Of a stretch of 62,645 nucleotides of DNA, positions 17,739 to 27,502 are shown piece after piece. The notes under the pieces were generated by a model. It did not search any database. It was not told the DNA's origin and worked only from the letters and a program-made list of their open reading frames with translations. The stretch spans positions 1-62,645 of the forward strand of contig CAJTCH010000029.1 of the NCBI GenBank assembly GCA_910574715.1, given 5' to 3'. Origin of the DNA: Lachnospiraceae bacterium (GTDB lineage: Bacteria > Bacillota > Clostridia > Lachnospirales > Lachnospiraceae). The position numbers were made by a program, and so were the translations under genes. The number at the start of each line of letters is the position of its first letter. Position 1 is the first letter of the stretch.

Positions 17739-19142
17739 GTGGACAGGAAAAAAAAGATAAATCAAAAATGGATGATTCGGATTATTGCCGGATTTCTGAT
17801 CATTATGGCGGCCGGCGGGGTTATTTCCAGAGCGGCAGCCTCTATGCTGGTAGCTCAGGTGGGAGTAGAGAAGGTGGGACGGGGAAAACTGTCTTATTCT
17901 TACGATGGGAACGGTACTGTGGTGACGGTACAGCAGGACCAGTTATTTTTATGGCCTGAACAGCAGGTGGAATGGGTGGCAGATCCGGGAAGCACGGTAA
18001 AAGCGGGGGAGCGTCTGGTTCAATTCCGTAAGGAGTATCTGCAGCAGTCAATTGATAAGAAACAGGCTGAACTGAACCAGTTAGAATTGCAGGTATCACA
18101 GCAGCAGGTGTCTGCCAGGGAACCGGCGAGGGTTCCGGCAACGACAGGGGCAGGACAGACGCTTTCCGAGGCGCAGCTTGGGCTTCAGACGGCCCAGCAG
18201 AAAGCGGCGGAGGCGGAGGCAGCCTACAACCAGTTTATTAATTCGCCTGTACCGGATGGGGAAGAGGACGACGTTGCTGCGAAGAAGCAGGAGCTGGAAG
18301 CAGCACTTCAGGAAGCGAATGCAGAAGTACAGACAGCCCAGCAGGCCGTAAACCAGGCACAGAATGCTTATGAACTGGCAAGACAGGAGGATGCGGCCCA
18401 GAATACGAATGCAGCAAATGCAGCCCAGGCGGCGCTTTTGGGAGCCGAAGCAGCGCAGGTGCAGGTTGAACAGGCCAGAAAGGAGCTGGAACGGCTTTTG
18501 TCCTATCAGGCGGCAGACGGTAAGATCTGCGCAGTTTCAGATTGTACCGTATTGCAGGTTGGTGTGCAGGCCGGCGCGGTGACTACAGGCTCGGAAATCT
18601 TTGTGACTGGGAGCGGCGGTTTCCAGCTAAAGGGCATGGTCAAGGCAGAAGATAAAGAAAAATTAAAGGTCGGCGCCGAAGTGGGAGTCCAGCTTGCAGC
18701 AGGGAAGAAAAAAACCGTAAAGATTGAATCCATAGGAATGGAGACGGGAGAAATAGCAGAGGGAGGCAGCGTGGACGATGCGGCAGGCCAAGGCGCTTCT
18801 TCTATGCAGACATTCTGGCGAGCGCCGCTTCCGGAGAATACAAATGTGGGAGGCGGGGAACAGTTTACCTGGAGTATTGAGACCTCATCAGAAAAAGAGT
18901 ATGACCAGATTATACCGCTTAGCGCACTGCGGGAAGATGCAAATGAAGCGTACTGTCTGGTTCTTTCCGAGGAAGACCGTATGCTTGGCACGCTGCAGAC
19001 TGCAAAGCGCGTTCCGGTTACTGTGTTAGAGAAAGATGCGAAAAGTGCGGCAATCACTTCCACGTTTACGAACACGGATCAGGTGATTGTATCATCTGAA
19101 AAGTATGTGGTAGAAGGAGACCGGGTAAGGCTGAAAGAGTAA
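17739..19142 (+). CDS. HlyD/MFP-type membrane fusion protein
   Basis: About 467 aa from GTG 17739, which has GGAAGG upstream; the open frame starts earlier but inside the permease gene. One N-terminal transmembrane helix, a lipoyl-like half (QVEWVADPGSTVKAGERLVQF), a long Gln/Ala-rich coiled coil (about residues 100-255), the second lipoyl half (ISDC-type strand CAVSDCTVLQVGVQAGAVTTGSEIF) and a beta-barrel region. This is the adaptor of MacAB-like or peptide exporters. It sits directly after the permeases and before a MacB-like gene, which suggests an envelope-spanning complex built from import-type and export-type parts. Confidence 0.85.
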   Translation: MDRKKKINQKWMIRIIAGFLIIMAAGGVISRAAASMLVAQVGVEKVGRGKLSYSYDGNGTVVTVQQDQLFLWPEQQVEWVADPGSTVKAGERLVQFRKEYLQQSIDKKQAELNQLELQVSQQQVSAREPARVPATTGAGQTLSEAQLGLQTAQQKAAEAEAAYNQFINSPVPDGEEDDVAAKKQELEAALQEANAEVQTAQQAVNQAQNAYELARQEDAAQNTNAANAAQAALLGAEAAQVQVEQARKELERLLSYQAADGKICAVSDCTVLQVGVQAGAVTTGSEIFVTGSGGFQLKGMVKAEDKEKLKVGAEVGVQLAAGKKKTVKIESIGMETGEIAEGGSVDDAAGQGASSMQTFWRAPLPENTNVGGGEQFTWSIETSSEKEYDQIIPLSALREDANEAYCLVLSEEDRMLGTLQTAKRVPVTVLEKDAKSAAITSTFTNTDQVIVSSEKYVVEGDRVRLKE

Positions 19143-19228
19143 AAACGGATATGCGGATGATAATTATCTATGAAAGTGATAAGAATGGGATCAATGCATT
19201 TTGTATGGAAACAGGCATAGGTGAGAGA

Positions 19229-20365
19229 ATGAAAATAAGATGGCAGAAAATCAGAATCCTGGTGCTGATGCTGGTATTTGTCATGGTAAATATCTGGATC
19301 ATAAACGGGCTTTTGCGGTTAAAGGAACAGGCAGACATGATGTCCTTATCTTATCCGGCAGGGGCAGTGACAGAAACGGCTTTTGAGCAGTGGAAAAAAA
19401 GTGAAGACAGTGAGATTTTTTCAGAAGGGGCAGTCTGGAAAGCATGTGGGGATTTCAAAGTGTTGTCCGAGGATACCGGGCACGACCAGAAAGTATCCTG
19501 CTATCAGATGAAGGGGCAGCCGGCCGCCGTCTTTGGGAAGGAGCTGGCTGACGGAAGGTATTTTACGGAAGGAGAAAAGAATGTCTGTCTGCTTGACCAG
19601 GATACGGTCCGGCAGTTGTTTGGCTCGGATAGTGTGCTGGGGTTGGAAGTCAGAATGGATGAAAAGAACTGGCAGATTGCCGGAGTGCTGAAAGGGAGTG
19701 CTCCTATCTGTGTGATTCCGGCAGAGGAAGGAGAAGTATTTGACGGGATTACGGTACGCAAAAAAGAGGAGGACCAGTCTGTAAATCAGGCGGTCAGTAT
19801 CATTGAAGCGCTATTTGGAAGCACTGACGGCCAGCAGATAGACGGCCAGCTGTATTATGTTCTGGATAGTCTGCTGTATTTTATGATTCTGGCAGTTTCC
19901 CTGATTGTGATTGGAATTGCGGCTTCGAGGAAAACCCGTAAGAAGCCAAAAGAGATGGAGAATGAAAAAGCGGAGGAACGGATGGGTGTCAAAGCGGCGG
20001 AGATCGGCAGGCGGTGTATCCTGCCGTGCTGTCTGGCGGCAGCGCTTGTGATAATGATAGCGGGAGTAAATGCGGCGAATCCGGGAAGCGATTACCTGCC
20101 TACCTACTGGTCGGATTTTGAATTTTTCAGCAGGCTTTTTAAGGATAAGGCAGAGCAGATACAAAGTCTTGCCGTTCATCAGGAGTTTTTTGTCTGGCAG
20201 AAGATGTTTGGCCTTTGGCGGAGGGTTATTCTGGCGGAGGTTCTTGCAGGGGCTTTGATACTGCTGGTATGCATGGATTTCCTTTTGCACCTGCGGGTTC
20301 GCAGGAAGAAAAAGGGGAGAGGCTGGATACAGCTAAAACCTATCCTGAAAAATCATTTGAGATAG
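19229..20365 (+). CDS. MacB-like (FtsX-type) permease without ATPase
   Basis: About 378 aa. One N-terminal transmembrane helix, a periplasmic-core-like domain (about residues 30-200; ...FGSDSVLGLEVRMDEKNWQIAGVLK is the typical MacB_PCD motif), then three further transmembrane segments. The start at 19229 is chosen because the hydrophobic helix begins right after it; its ribosome site (AGGTGAGAG) is weak. Last intact gene of the cassette. Part of it (19411-19586) is duplicated downstream at 20403-20578. Confidence 0.75.
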   Translation: MKIRWQKIRILVLMLVFVMVNIWIINGLLRLKEQADMMSLSYPAGAVTETAFEQWKKSEDSEIFSEGAVWKACGDFKVLSEDTGHDQKVSCYQMKGQPAAVFGKELADGRYFTEGEKNVCLLDQDTVRQLFGSDSVLGLEVRMDEKNWQIAGVLKGSAPICVIPAEEGEVFDGITVRKKEEDQSVNQAVSIIEALFGSTDGQQIDGQLYYVLDSLLYFMILAVSLIVIGIAASRKTRKKPKEMENEKAEERMGVKAAEIGRRCILPCCLAAALVIMIAGVNAANPGSDYLPTYWSDFEFFSRLFKDKAEQIQSLAVHQEFFVWQKMFGLWRRVILAEVLAGALILLVCMDFLLHLRVRRKKKGRGWIQLKPILKNHLR

Positions 20366-20402
20366 CACTCAGGGCCAGTTTTTTCTCTTCCATTTCGGCC
20401 AA

Positions 20403-20578
20403 TGAAATTTTTTCAGAAGGGACAGTCTGGAAAGCATGCAGGGATTTCAAGGTGTTGTCCGAGGATACCAGGCACGGCCAGAAAGTATCCTGCTATTAGA
20501 TGAAGGGACAGCCGGCCGCCGTCTTTGGGAAGGAGCTGGCTGTCGAAAGGTATTTTACGGAAGGAGAAAAGAATGTCT
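20403..20578 (+). pseudogene. Duplicated internal fragment of the MacB-like gene
   Basis: This 176-bp stretch matches 19411-19586 without gaps and with 11 substitutions by hand count (about 94 percent identity). One change turns a CAG codon into TAG (see ...GCTATTAGATGAAG), so it is not coding. The match stops exactly at the 3' end of the Rpn-type gene (20579), so it is probably the stump of a second copy cut off by that gene's arrival. Confidence 0.85.
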
Positions 20579-21496
20579 TTACACTGTTTGAAGTCCTGCA
20601 AGATGCTCTACTTCTGAAACACTAAGACCTGTATCCTCCGCTATTTCTTCAACCGTCTGTTTTCCTCTTTTCAGCAATTTAAGCGCTGTTCTCTTTTTTG
20701 TTTCATTTTCAGCTTCATTTTTTAATCTTCTTGCATTTGTTTCAATCAATGCTCCGCTCATTATATCACCTACGCCTTTCTGCACATTCTCATATTTCTG
20801 TGCAATCTCTTTAATCACATCACTGGAAAGTTCTATAATTGTCCGTTTATCAAATGCCCCGATTACTTCCTGCTGTTCCAGCCTGTCAAGCCTTTCCAAG
20901 ATAACCTGATACTCTGCTTTCAGTTTTTCCAATTTCTGATCATTACTATTATACTCCGGAAAGCTGTTCTCATGTGAAAAAATATAGAACGGAATTAACA
21001 TCAGCAGACGTTTATCAAAAATATCATCAAGCGAATATTTCTGTACTTTCATAATCGGTATGTCATACCGAACCGTTCCTCCCGGTGTAACAATTACATA
21101 TTTCATTTTGTCCGGTGTTTTTTGGTAAGTCCGAAGATACAGAACCGCAGTATTGGGGAATGTCACTGTCAGCGTTTCCTCCGTAACCTCGCCCTCATCA
21201 AGCGCTATCTGCGCATCATACTCAAAAAGCCTTATGGTGATTCTTCTGTCCGGCAGGCTGCTTTCGCACTCAACATGGTATTTCTTTGGTATCTTCCCGA
21301 AAACCGTAAAATTTGTGTCCGTAATCCGCTCTTTGTCCGCTTCGTCCTGCTGGTCTAAAAAATGTTCATTGGGGAAAAAACGGATTTCTTCGTCTCCCGT
21401 ATATGTTTCGTCGAAAATTTCATTGATTACGGGTATAATCAGCTTCCGGCAGTCATTTAATATTGTCCGGAATGCCCCGTCATATATATTTGCCAT
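20579..21496 (-). CDS. Rpn-family / PD-(D/E)XK nuclease (transposase-like)
   Basis: 305 aa from ATG 21496, which has GGAAGGAA upstream on the minus strand; the frame is open further but without a site. N-terminal region GAFRTILNDCRKLIIPVINEIF and the HVECESSLPDRRITIRLFEYD core fit the PD-(D/E)XK fold of recombination-promoting nucleases. A coiled coil follows and the C terminus carries a helix-turn-helix (KQTVEEIAEDTGLSVSEVEHLA). Such genes are spread in Lachnospiraceae genomes and are mobile-like. It splits two regions and is flanked by gene fragments on both sides. Confidence 0.8.
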   Translation of the reverse strand: MANIYDGAFRTILNDCRKLIIPVINEIFDETYTGDEEIRFFPNEHFLDQQDEADKERITDTNFTVFGKIPKKYHVECESSLPDRRITIRLFEYDAQIALDEGEVTEETLTVTFPNTAVLYLRTYQKTPDKMKYVIVTPGGTVRYDIPIMKVQKYSLDDIFDKRLLMLIPFYIFSHENSFPEYNSNDQKLEKLKAEYQVILERLDRLEQQEVIGAFDKRTIIELSSDVIKEIAQKYENVQKGVGDIMSGALIETNARRLKNEAENETKKRTALKLLKRGKQTVEEIAEDTGLSVSEVEHLAGLQTV

Positions 21497-21688
21497 ATCT
21501 TGTTTCCTTCCTTTTTGTGTCTTTATCATATCATTTATTTGCCCCAAATTCAACAGCATTTCACGTTGGTTCATCCCCCAATATGCCCGTAGTATTCTCC
21601 ATGTTCTTCCTGCCTTTGTTTGTCCGGTAATTTTTCCCGGAAAATATAACAGGAATTTCGTGAAATTTGTGGAGTTCATTGGACAATA

Positions 21689-21758
21689 TGCAAAAATGGC
21701 CTTTCATTTTGCAAAAGACGGGTGGTTTATTGTAAAGGAAGTATATAGATGGTACAGT
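21689..21758 (+). promoter_or_regulatory. LytTR-type direct-repeat promoter B
   Basis: TGCAAAAATGG at 21689 and TGCAAAAGACG at 21710 are 21 bp apart; TGTAAAGGAAG at 21731 is a weak third copy. TTGTAA (21730-21735), 17 bp, TACAGT (21753-21758) give a promoter with the -10 starting 43 bp after the second repeat, as at the other three sites. It now drives a truncated kinase fragment. The rest of 21497-21818 holds no gene. Confidence 0.7.
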
Positions 21759-21818
21759 AAATGAACGGGTATGTAACGATACATGTAGAATTATAAGAGA
21801 AAATCCAGAGGAAGATAA

Positions 21819-22265
21819 TATACGGAAAATATATCTGAGATGATGGAACGTATCAAAAAGAGTTTCCGTTTTCGTGCCGGACAGGAAGAAAAAGAGATTA
21901 TCCTTTCAGGAGATGAGTCTATAGATTTTGTCTGTGACCGTAACTGGCTGATAGAGGCAGTGATGAATATTGTAAAAAATGCTTTGGATCGTACGGAAAA
22001 GGGAGGACTTATCCGGATTGAGTGGAAGATGTCAGCGTCTTCACTGCAGATTGCCATAAAGGATAATGGGACTGGAATCCATCCGGAGGATCTGTATTAT
22101 ATTTTTAAGAGGTTTTACAGAAGTCGGTATTCCAAGGATACACAGGGAATTGGTCTTGGCCTGCCTCTTGCAAAATCTATTATTGAAGCGCATGGGGGCA
22201 GTATTGCAGCTGACAGCGGATTAGGGGCCGGCTCGGCATTTTATATAAATTTTCCTACTCTCTGA
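21819..22265 (+). pseudogene. Truncated sensor kinase (ATPase domain only)
   Basis: Only the C-terminal part of a histidine kinase remains: N box VMNIVKNALDRTEKGG, G boxes DNGTGIHPEDLYYIFKRFYR and GIGLGLPLAKSIIEAHGG. The open frame begins just after a TAA at 21816-21818 and the dimerisation/H-box region and any sensor domain are gone. An ATG at 21840 exists but has no good ribosome site. It lies between an Rpn-type gene and a complete two-component system, and is probably a remnant. Confidence 0.8.
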
Positions 22266-22293
22266 AAGTTTCTTGATATTTTCGTGCTAAAAT
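22264..22293 (+). promoter_or_regulatory. Promoter with response-regulator box (copy 1)
   Basis: GAAAGTTTCTTGATATTT begins at 22264 and a TAAAAT -10 starts 24 bp later (22288). The same box and the same 24-bp distance to a -10 occur at 24112 before the ABC genes. The -35 hexamers are poor, as expected for activator-dependent promoters. Confidence 0.6.
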
Positions 22294-22324
22294 AGAGATC
22301 TATCAAACATTTGGAGGAAATCAG

Positions 22325-23008
22325 ATGCGATATAAGATACTGATTGTGGACGATGAACCGGGAATCACCGACATGATAAGAGAGTATTTTGAGCCGGAGT
22401 ATGAAGTGTATACCGCTGACAGCGGCGAGGAAGCGATAAAAAAACTGTCTGTGAAGCCGGATTTGATTCTTCTTGATATCAATATGCCAAAGATGGACGG
22501 CCTGGAGGTCTGCCGGAAAATCCGCGGATTTGTCACCTGCCCCATTCTGTTTCTGACTGCAAGGGTGGAATCTCCGGATAAGATTACCGGCTTTCAGGCA
22601 GGGGCGGATGACTATATTGTAAAGCCCTTTGAACTGGATGAGCTTGGCGCGCGGGTGGCGGCGCATTTGCGCAGGGAGCAGCGCACGCTGGATAACCGGG
22701 CGGCCGGCAGGGCAGTTCGTTTTTTCGGCGAACTGGCGGTTGATTATGGGACCCGAAGTGTGTCGGTAAACGGAAATCCGGTTTTGCTGACGAAAAGAGA
22801 GTTTGACATCCTGGAACTGCTCTCTAAGAATATGGGACAGGTATTTGACCGGGAACGGATCTATGACATGATCTGGGGGATTGACGGGGAAGGAAACAGC
22901 GGCACTGTGATGGAGCATATCCGCAAGCTCAGGGCAAAACTGGCCGAGCATACGCTTCACAGCTATATTGAGACAGTCTGGGGGTGCGGATATAAATGGA
23001 ACGCCTGA
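22325..23008 (+). CDS. OmpR-family response regulator
   Basis: 227 aa. Receiver domain with acidic pair DDE, phospho-acceptor LILLDINMPKMDG, and KPFELDELGARVAAH, then a winged-helix domain ending ETVWGCGYKW. GGAGG lies seven bases before the ATG. It overlaps the kinase gene by 13 bp. A shared promoter box (22264 and 24112) suggests that it activates itself and the ABC transporter genes downstream. Confidence 0.95.
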   Translation: MRYKILIVDDEPGITDMIREYFEPEYEVYTADSGEEAIKKLSVKPDLILLDINMPKMDGLEVCRKIRGFVTCPILFLTARVESPDKITGFQAGADDYIVKPFELDELGARVAAHLRREQRTLDNRAAGRAVRFFGELAVDYGTRSVSVNGNPVLLTKREFDILELLSKNMGQVFDRERIYDMIWGIDGEGNSGTVMEHIRKLRAKLAEHTLHSYIETVWGCGYKWNA

Positions 23009-24096
23009 AAAAAATGGGTCTAAAGAGAGCGTTTTTTGTGCTGTCATCCGGCTGTGTCGTTATTTCGTTGTGTCTCCTTTTACTGCTTTTCGTGTGCTGT
23101 GAGAAAGTCCAGGACAATTACCCGTCCGGGGGAATTGAATTCAGGGCGGATGGAACGAATGTACTGCTTCAGCAGCCGACAAAGGAGCAGCAGAGAATCT
23201 TGCGTATGATAGACGGCTTTCAGCTTTTTGCATGTATCTTGCTGCCTGCCGGCGGAATCGGGGCTGCTGGGCTTCTGTTTTACCGTATCAAGCTGAAAGC
23301 GCCGATTTCGGTTCTGAAGATGGGGACGGAGCGTATCCTGAACCGGGATCTGGATTTTTCCATTCCGGACATTTCAGAGGATGAACTGGGGCAGATCTGC
23401 AGAGGATTTGAGATTATGCGGGCAGAACTCCTTCAGGCGAACCAGGAATTGTGGGAGCAGGCGGAAGACAGAAAGAGGCTGAATGCCGCATTTTCCCACG
23501 ACCTGCGCAATCCGGTTGCTGTTTTAAAGGGAACGGTTAAGCTGATACAGCAGGGAAAAGGCGACCAGAGAACCTTTGACAGGCTTGCGAGTTATACGCT
23601 GCGTATCGAGAATTATGTTGAGGCGATGAGCAGTATCCAGAGAATGGAACAGCTTCCGGTCCGGGCCGTAGAATGTACCTATTCCATGCTTGAGACAGAA
23701 CTGGCGGATACGGTAAAGTTTCTTGCTCCGGCATTAGAATCTACGGTTACGGTGGAGCCCAGAGGAAGTACCCGGCTGGATTACGGGATTTTCCTGAATG
23801 CTGCCGAGAATCTGATCAGTAATGGGGCGCGGTTTGCAGTGAAAAAGCTGTCTGTACTGCTAAAGGAGAAGGATGGCAGAGTCGTTTTGACGGTCATGGA
23901 TGACGGCATCGGATTCCCTCTGCAAATGCTTCGGGAGGGTCCGAAACCTTTCGGAAAAATGAACGAGGACGCGGAACATTTTGGAATGGGATTATATAGC
24001 ACCCATGTCCTTTGCCTGAAACATGGAGGGACGCTTAAATTAGAAAATCCGGCAGGCGGGGGAGCAGCGGCAGCCGCTTCGTTTAGAATTATTTGA
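22996..24096 (+). CDS. Sensor histidine kinase with HAMP domain
   Basis: 366 aa. Two transmembrane helices (about residues 13-33 and 75-95) enclose a short extracellular loop, followed by a HAMP-like linker, H box AAFSHDLRNPVAVLKG, N box NAAENLISNGARFA, and G boxes MDDGIGFP and FGMGLYSTHVL. The short loop fits kinases that sense through a partner ABC transporter (Bce type), and such a transporter is next door. Coupled to the regulator by overlap. Confidence 0.93.
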   Translation: MERLKKMGLKRAFFVLSSGCVVISLCLLLLLFVCCEKVQDNYPSGGIEFRADGTNVLLQQPTKEQQRILRMIDGFQLFACILLPAGGIGAAGLLFYRIKLKAPISVLKMGTERILNRDLDFSIPDISEDELGQICRGFEIMRAELLQANQELWEQAEDRKRLNAAFSHDLRNPVAVLKGTVKLIQQGKGDQRTFDRLASYTLRIENYVEAMSSIQRMEQLPVRAVECTYSMLETELADTVKFLAPALESTVTVEPRGSTRLDYGIFLNAAENLISNGARFAVKKLSVLLKEKDGRVVLTVMDDGIGFPLQMLREGPKPFGKMNEDAEHFGMGLYSTHVLCLKHGGTLKLENPAGGGAAAAASFRII

Positions 24097-24111
24097 CAAT
24101 TTTATAATCTT

Positions 24112-24141
24112 GAACGTTTCTTGAGATTTATGAGTTACACT
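24112..24141 (+). promoter_or_regulatory. Promoter with response-regulator box (copy 2)
   Basis: GAACGTTTCTTGAGATTT begins at 24112; TACACT follows 24 bp later (24136-24141). It repeats the arrangement at 22264 and lies in the gap between kinase and ABC genes, so the transporter has its own regulated promoter. Confidence 0.6.
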
Positions 24142-24222
24142 CTTCTTATATGGATATCTAATGGTTTATATTCCATTACCGACATTCAGCTGTTTTACAA
24201 AATATATAAGGAGAGTGTTTTT

Positions 24223-24906
24223 ATGATTATTGAGGCAAGAGAACTATCGAAAATCTATGGCAGCGGGGAGAGCCGCGTAGTGGCGCTCGACAAGGCAGAC
24301 CTTAAAATCGGGCAGGGGGATTTCCTTTCTATTACAGGCCCTTCGGGCAGCGGGAAGAGTACGCTGCTTCACCTGCTGTCCGGTCTGGACCGTCCCACAT
24401 CAGGGCTGCTTTCCTATGGCGGCAGGGATATTTACAGTTTCCATGATAAGGAGCTTTCCGCTTTCCGGCGCAGGCGTATCGGATTTATCTTCCAGCAGTT
24501 TAACCTCCTTCCGGTTCTGACGGCTAGGGAAAATATCATCATGCCGCTTCTATTGGATAAAAAGCAGCCGGATGAAGCTTACCTTAGGAAGCTTACAGAA
24601 CTTCTGGGAATCCAGAAGCGGCTGAATCATCTGCCCCATGAGCTTTCCGGAGGGCAGCAGCAGCGTGTGGCCATTGCCCGTGCCTTAGCGGCACAGCCGG
24701 ACATTATTTTTGCGGACGAGCCGACGGGAAATCTTGACAGCAAAAGCGGCGGCGAGGTGATGGAGCTTCTTTGCAATATCAGAAGGGAGCTGGACAAAAC
24801 GCTAGTGGTCATTACCCATGACAGCCGGATTGCGAAGATGGCTGACAGGCAGTTTGTAATCGTGGATGGAATCCTTTCAGAGACAGGAAGCGGGGTGGAA
24901 GTATGA
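24223..24906 (+). CDS. ABC transporter ATP-binding protein (MacB/LolD type)
   Basis: 227 aa. Walker [10 protein letters not shown], signature [15 protein letters not shown], Walker [18 protein letters not shown], all typical of the LolD/BceA group that works with FtsX-type permeases. ATG 24223 has AAGGAG nine bases upstream and matches the family start. The stop overlaps the permease start (ATGA). It may also power the ATPase-less cassette at 13691-20365; that is speculation. Confidence 0.96.
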   Translation: MIIEARELSKIYGSGESRVVALDKADLKIGQGDFLSITGPSGSGKSTLLHLLSGLDRPTSGLLSYGGRDIYSFHDKELSAFRRRRIGFIFQQFNLLPVLTARENIIMPLLLDKKQPDEAYLRKLTELLGIQKRLNHLPHELSGGQQQRVAIARALAAQPDIIFADEPTGNLDSKSGGEVMELLCNIRRELDKTLVVITHDSRIAKMADRQFVIVDGILSETGSGVEV

Positions 24907-27392
24907 AGTCCTACAGAACTTTGGCATGGAGGGAGCTGTGTGTACAGAAGGTTACTTCCATATTAATACTGATTGCGGTGGTTCTCTCTACAGTCATAAC
25001 AACCGTAATCGGCCAGTCGCTTGGGATTCTGAATGCGATGAAGGAGCAGCAGGCAGCCGCCCTTGCAGGGAAAAAGTATGGCTCTTTCGTGCAGCTTTCA
25101 GAAGAGCAGCTTGCAGAAGTGAAATCCGATTCCCGTTTTTCCTATGTCGGAGCGGCCATTGACCTTGGGACAATCCAGTTGAACAGCCAGCTAAAGCTTA
25201 GCCTTGTAGAATATCTGAACCATAGTTATGAGATGTATCCGGCTTTTACAGAGCTTCTGGAAGGACGGCTTCCGGAACATCCAATGGAGATTGCACTGTC
25301 AGAGGATGTGTTAAGGTTTCTTGGCTTTCAGGGAAAATCTGGAGATCGGATTTCCCTGACGGCTTCTAAATCGTGGCGGCATGGGATTCTGCCTGCAGTG
25401 GATTATACGGAGGAATTTACCCTTACAGGAATCACGAAGAGCAACTATGTAGCCTATACTTATGGCATGCTCCCTGGTATTGTGGGGGAGGGGACGGCTT
25501 CCCGGCTGTTCCCGTCGGAGCAGATATATTATGTGGCGGATTTCTGTACCGCGGATAAGAAGACTATGCAGAGTACGGTGGAGGATGTGGCAGAGAACCT
25601 GCAGATTCCTGAACTGGATGTGACCTACAATATCGTCTATCTTTCGGCAGTGGGCATCCCCTATGAGAATCCGGAAGGAGGCGGGGAGGATGGAATGGAC
25701 GTTTCCTTCCTTAGGATTGCGGGTATCATGGTAGGCGGCCTTGTGCTTCTGGCATCAGGGCTTGTGATTTACAATGTGCTGAAAATTTCCGTGTCAAAGC
25801 GCATGAAAGAATACGGCGTGCTACGCGCCATCGGAGGCGGGAAAGATCAGCTCTGGGTGATAGTTTTCCTGCAGATATTGCTTTTGTGTGCAGCCGGAAT
25901 CCCGGTTGGGATGCTGGCAGGTTATTTTTCAGCAGAAAGTATCTTTTCGATGGCAACGAGCTTTGTGTCCCCGGAGCTCTTTATGGTAAATGATACTGCG
26001 GGATTAAAGGAGCTGATCCGGGAAAACAGCGCAGGGAAGCCACTGTTTCTTGCCGCCAGTGCATTTCTCACCGTGTTCTTTGCATTTGCCGCGGCAGTAC
26101 CGGCGGTCCGGTATGCGGGGAAGGTGGCGCCGACTGTAGCCATGTCAGGCGGGAATACGAAGATCCGGCGCAGAAACCGCAGGACAAAAAGGATTAAGAA
26201 TTTTGCGGCTTATTATGCCCGGCTGAATCTGAGGCGGAGCCCCGGACGGACGGCCATTACAATCCTGTCTCTTGTGATGAGTATTTCGGTGTTTATTGCC
26301 CTGCAGAGCTTTACTTCGCTTTTAAATGCTGCCAGTCTTATGGAAGAAATGCGTCTTGGGGATTATTCGATTATCAATGAGACGGCCGGCTTTACAGAAA
26401 AAGATTTAGATGAGTTATCTCAAAATGATGCTGTTGAATCTGTTGCGGCAATCCAGTTTTCTCTTTATGATACGGAAGAACTGGTTGCCGGGATGTCTCC
26501 GGGATTTGAATTGAAGCCGGGGGAGACCTTGCAGGTTGTAGGGTTCAATGAAATGTATATGGACGCTTATACGGAAGGGAAGCTTTCAGAAGAAGAGTTT
26601 CAGCGTCTGATGGCAGGAGAGGGCTGTGTGATAAAGAATCCGTTTCCGGTAGTTTATGAGGGGGAGGAGTTGGAACATTCAGAATTTGCCGCAGGCGATA
26701 CAGTTTCCATAAAGGGAAGGGAGCTTCCGGTCATGGCTGCATTTGACGGGACGGATGGATTTGCGGAAATCGGGAATCAGGGATTTACAAATGGCGTGCA
26801 GGTGATTGTATCTGACCGGATTTATTCGGAACTGACGGGAAAGAGCGAGTATCAGGAAATGCTCCCGACGCTGAAGGAGACGGCGGACAGGAATTTATTT
26901 GACCGGACGGTGGAGGAATTATGCCGGGAAATTCCGGGCACGACTTATCTTTCCTATGAGGATACGGACCGGCAGCTTGAGGAGAGCTATGAGCAGATCC
27001 GGCTGCTGGCATGGGGGCTGATTTTGTTTGTAGGTCTGATTGGCCTTTTGAATATCGTGAATACGGTGTATACGAATATCCATACCAGGGTGACGGAGAT
27101 TGGGATGCAGAGGGCAATCGGCATGAGCCATGGGGCATTATATCAGACATTCCTGTGGGAAGGGGCGTATTATGGAATCATTGCTGCTGTGATTGGGGGT
27201 GTGACTGGGTATATCTGCACGATTTTTGTGGAAGCTGCCCGTACAGATACCATCCAGCTGGTCTCGATTCCTGTAGTTTCCCTGGCGGAGGCGGCCGTAA
27301 TGTCTGTGCTTGCCTGCCTGATTGCAACGTGCATACCATTGAGGCGGATTGCGAATATGAGTATTGTGGATTCGATTGAAACGGTAGAGTGA
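24903..27392 (+). CDS. FtsX-family ABC permease, large
   Basis: 829 aa. One N-terminal transmembrane helix, a large extracellular domain (about 50-260), three more helices around residues 270-430, a second extracellular domain (about 480-690) and three C-terminal helices. The helix [17 protein letters not shown] and two FtsX-like modules ([41 protein letters not shown]) show the internal duplication of this permease class. With the ATPase it forms an exporter or antimicrobial-peptide protection unit under control of the upstream two-component system. Confidence 0.92.
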   Translation: MKSYRTLAWRELCVQKVTSILILIAVVLSTVITTVIGQSLGILNAMKEQQAAALAGKKYGSFVQLSEEQLAEVKSDSRFSYVGAAIDLGTIQLNSQLKLSLVEYLNHSYEMYPAFTELLEGRLPEHPMEIALSEDVLRFLGFQGKSGDRISLTASKSWRHGILPAVDYTEEFTLTGITKSNYVAYTYGMLPGIVGEGTASRLFPSEQIYYVADFCTADKKTMQSTVEDVAENLQIPELDVTYNIVYLSAVGIPYENPEGGGEDGMDVSFLRIAGIMVGGLVLLASGLVIYNVLKISVSKRMKEYGVLRAIGGGKDQLWVIVFLQILLLCAAGIPVGMLAGYFSAESIFSMATSFVSPELFMVNDTAGLKELIRENSAGKPLFLAASAFLTVFFAFAAAVPAVRYAGKVAPTVAMSGGNTKIRRRNRRTKRIKNFAAYYARLNLRRSPGRTAITILSLVMSISVFIALQSFTSLLNAASLMEEMRLGDYSIINETAGFTEKDLDELSQNDAVESVAAIQFSLYDTEELVAGMSPGFELKPGETLQVVGFNEMYMDAYTEGKLSEEEFQRLMAGEGCVIKNPFPVVYEGEELEHSEFAAGDTVSIKGRELPVMAAFDGTDGFAEIGNQGFTNGVQVIVSDRIYSELTGKSEYQEMLPTLKETADRNLFDRTVEELCREIPGTTYLSYEDTDRQLEESYEQIRLLAWGLILFVGLIGLLNIVNTVYTNIHTRVTEIGMQRAIGMSHGALYQTFLWEGAYYGIIAAVIGGVTGYICTIFVEAARTDTIQLVSIPVVSLAEAAVMSVLACLIATCIPLRRIANMSIVDSIETVE

Positions 27393-27502
27393 TAAATACT
27401 ATTCGGATTTATTTGCTAAGTAGAAAGACGTATTTTTTAAAACTGTCTCATTGCATATGGGCAGGTATTGTATTATGATTTACGAAAAAGGAGGTAAGAG
27501 AT

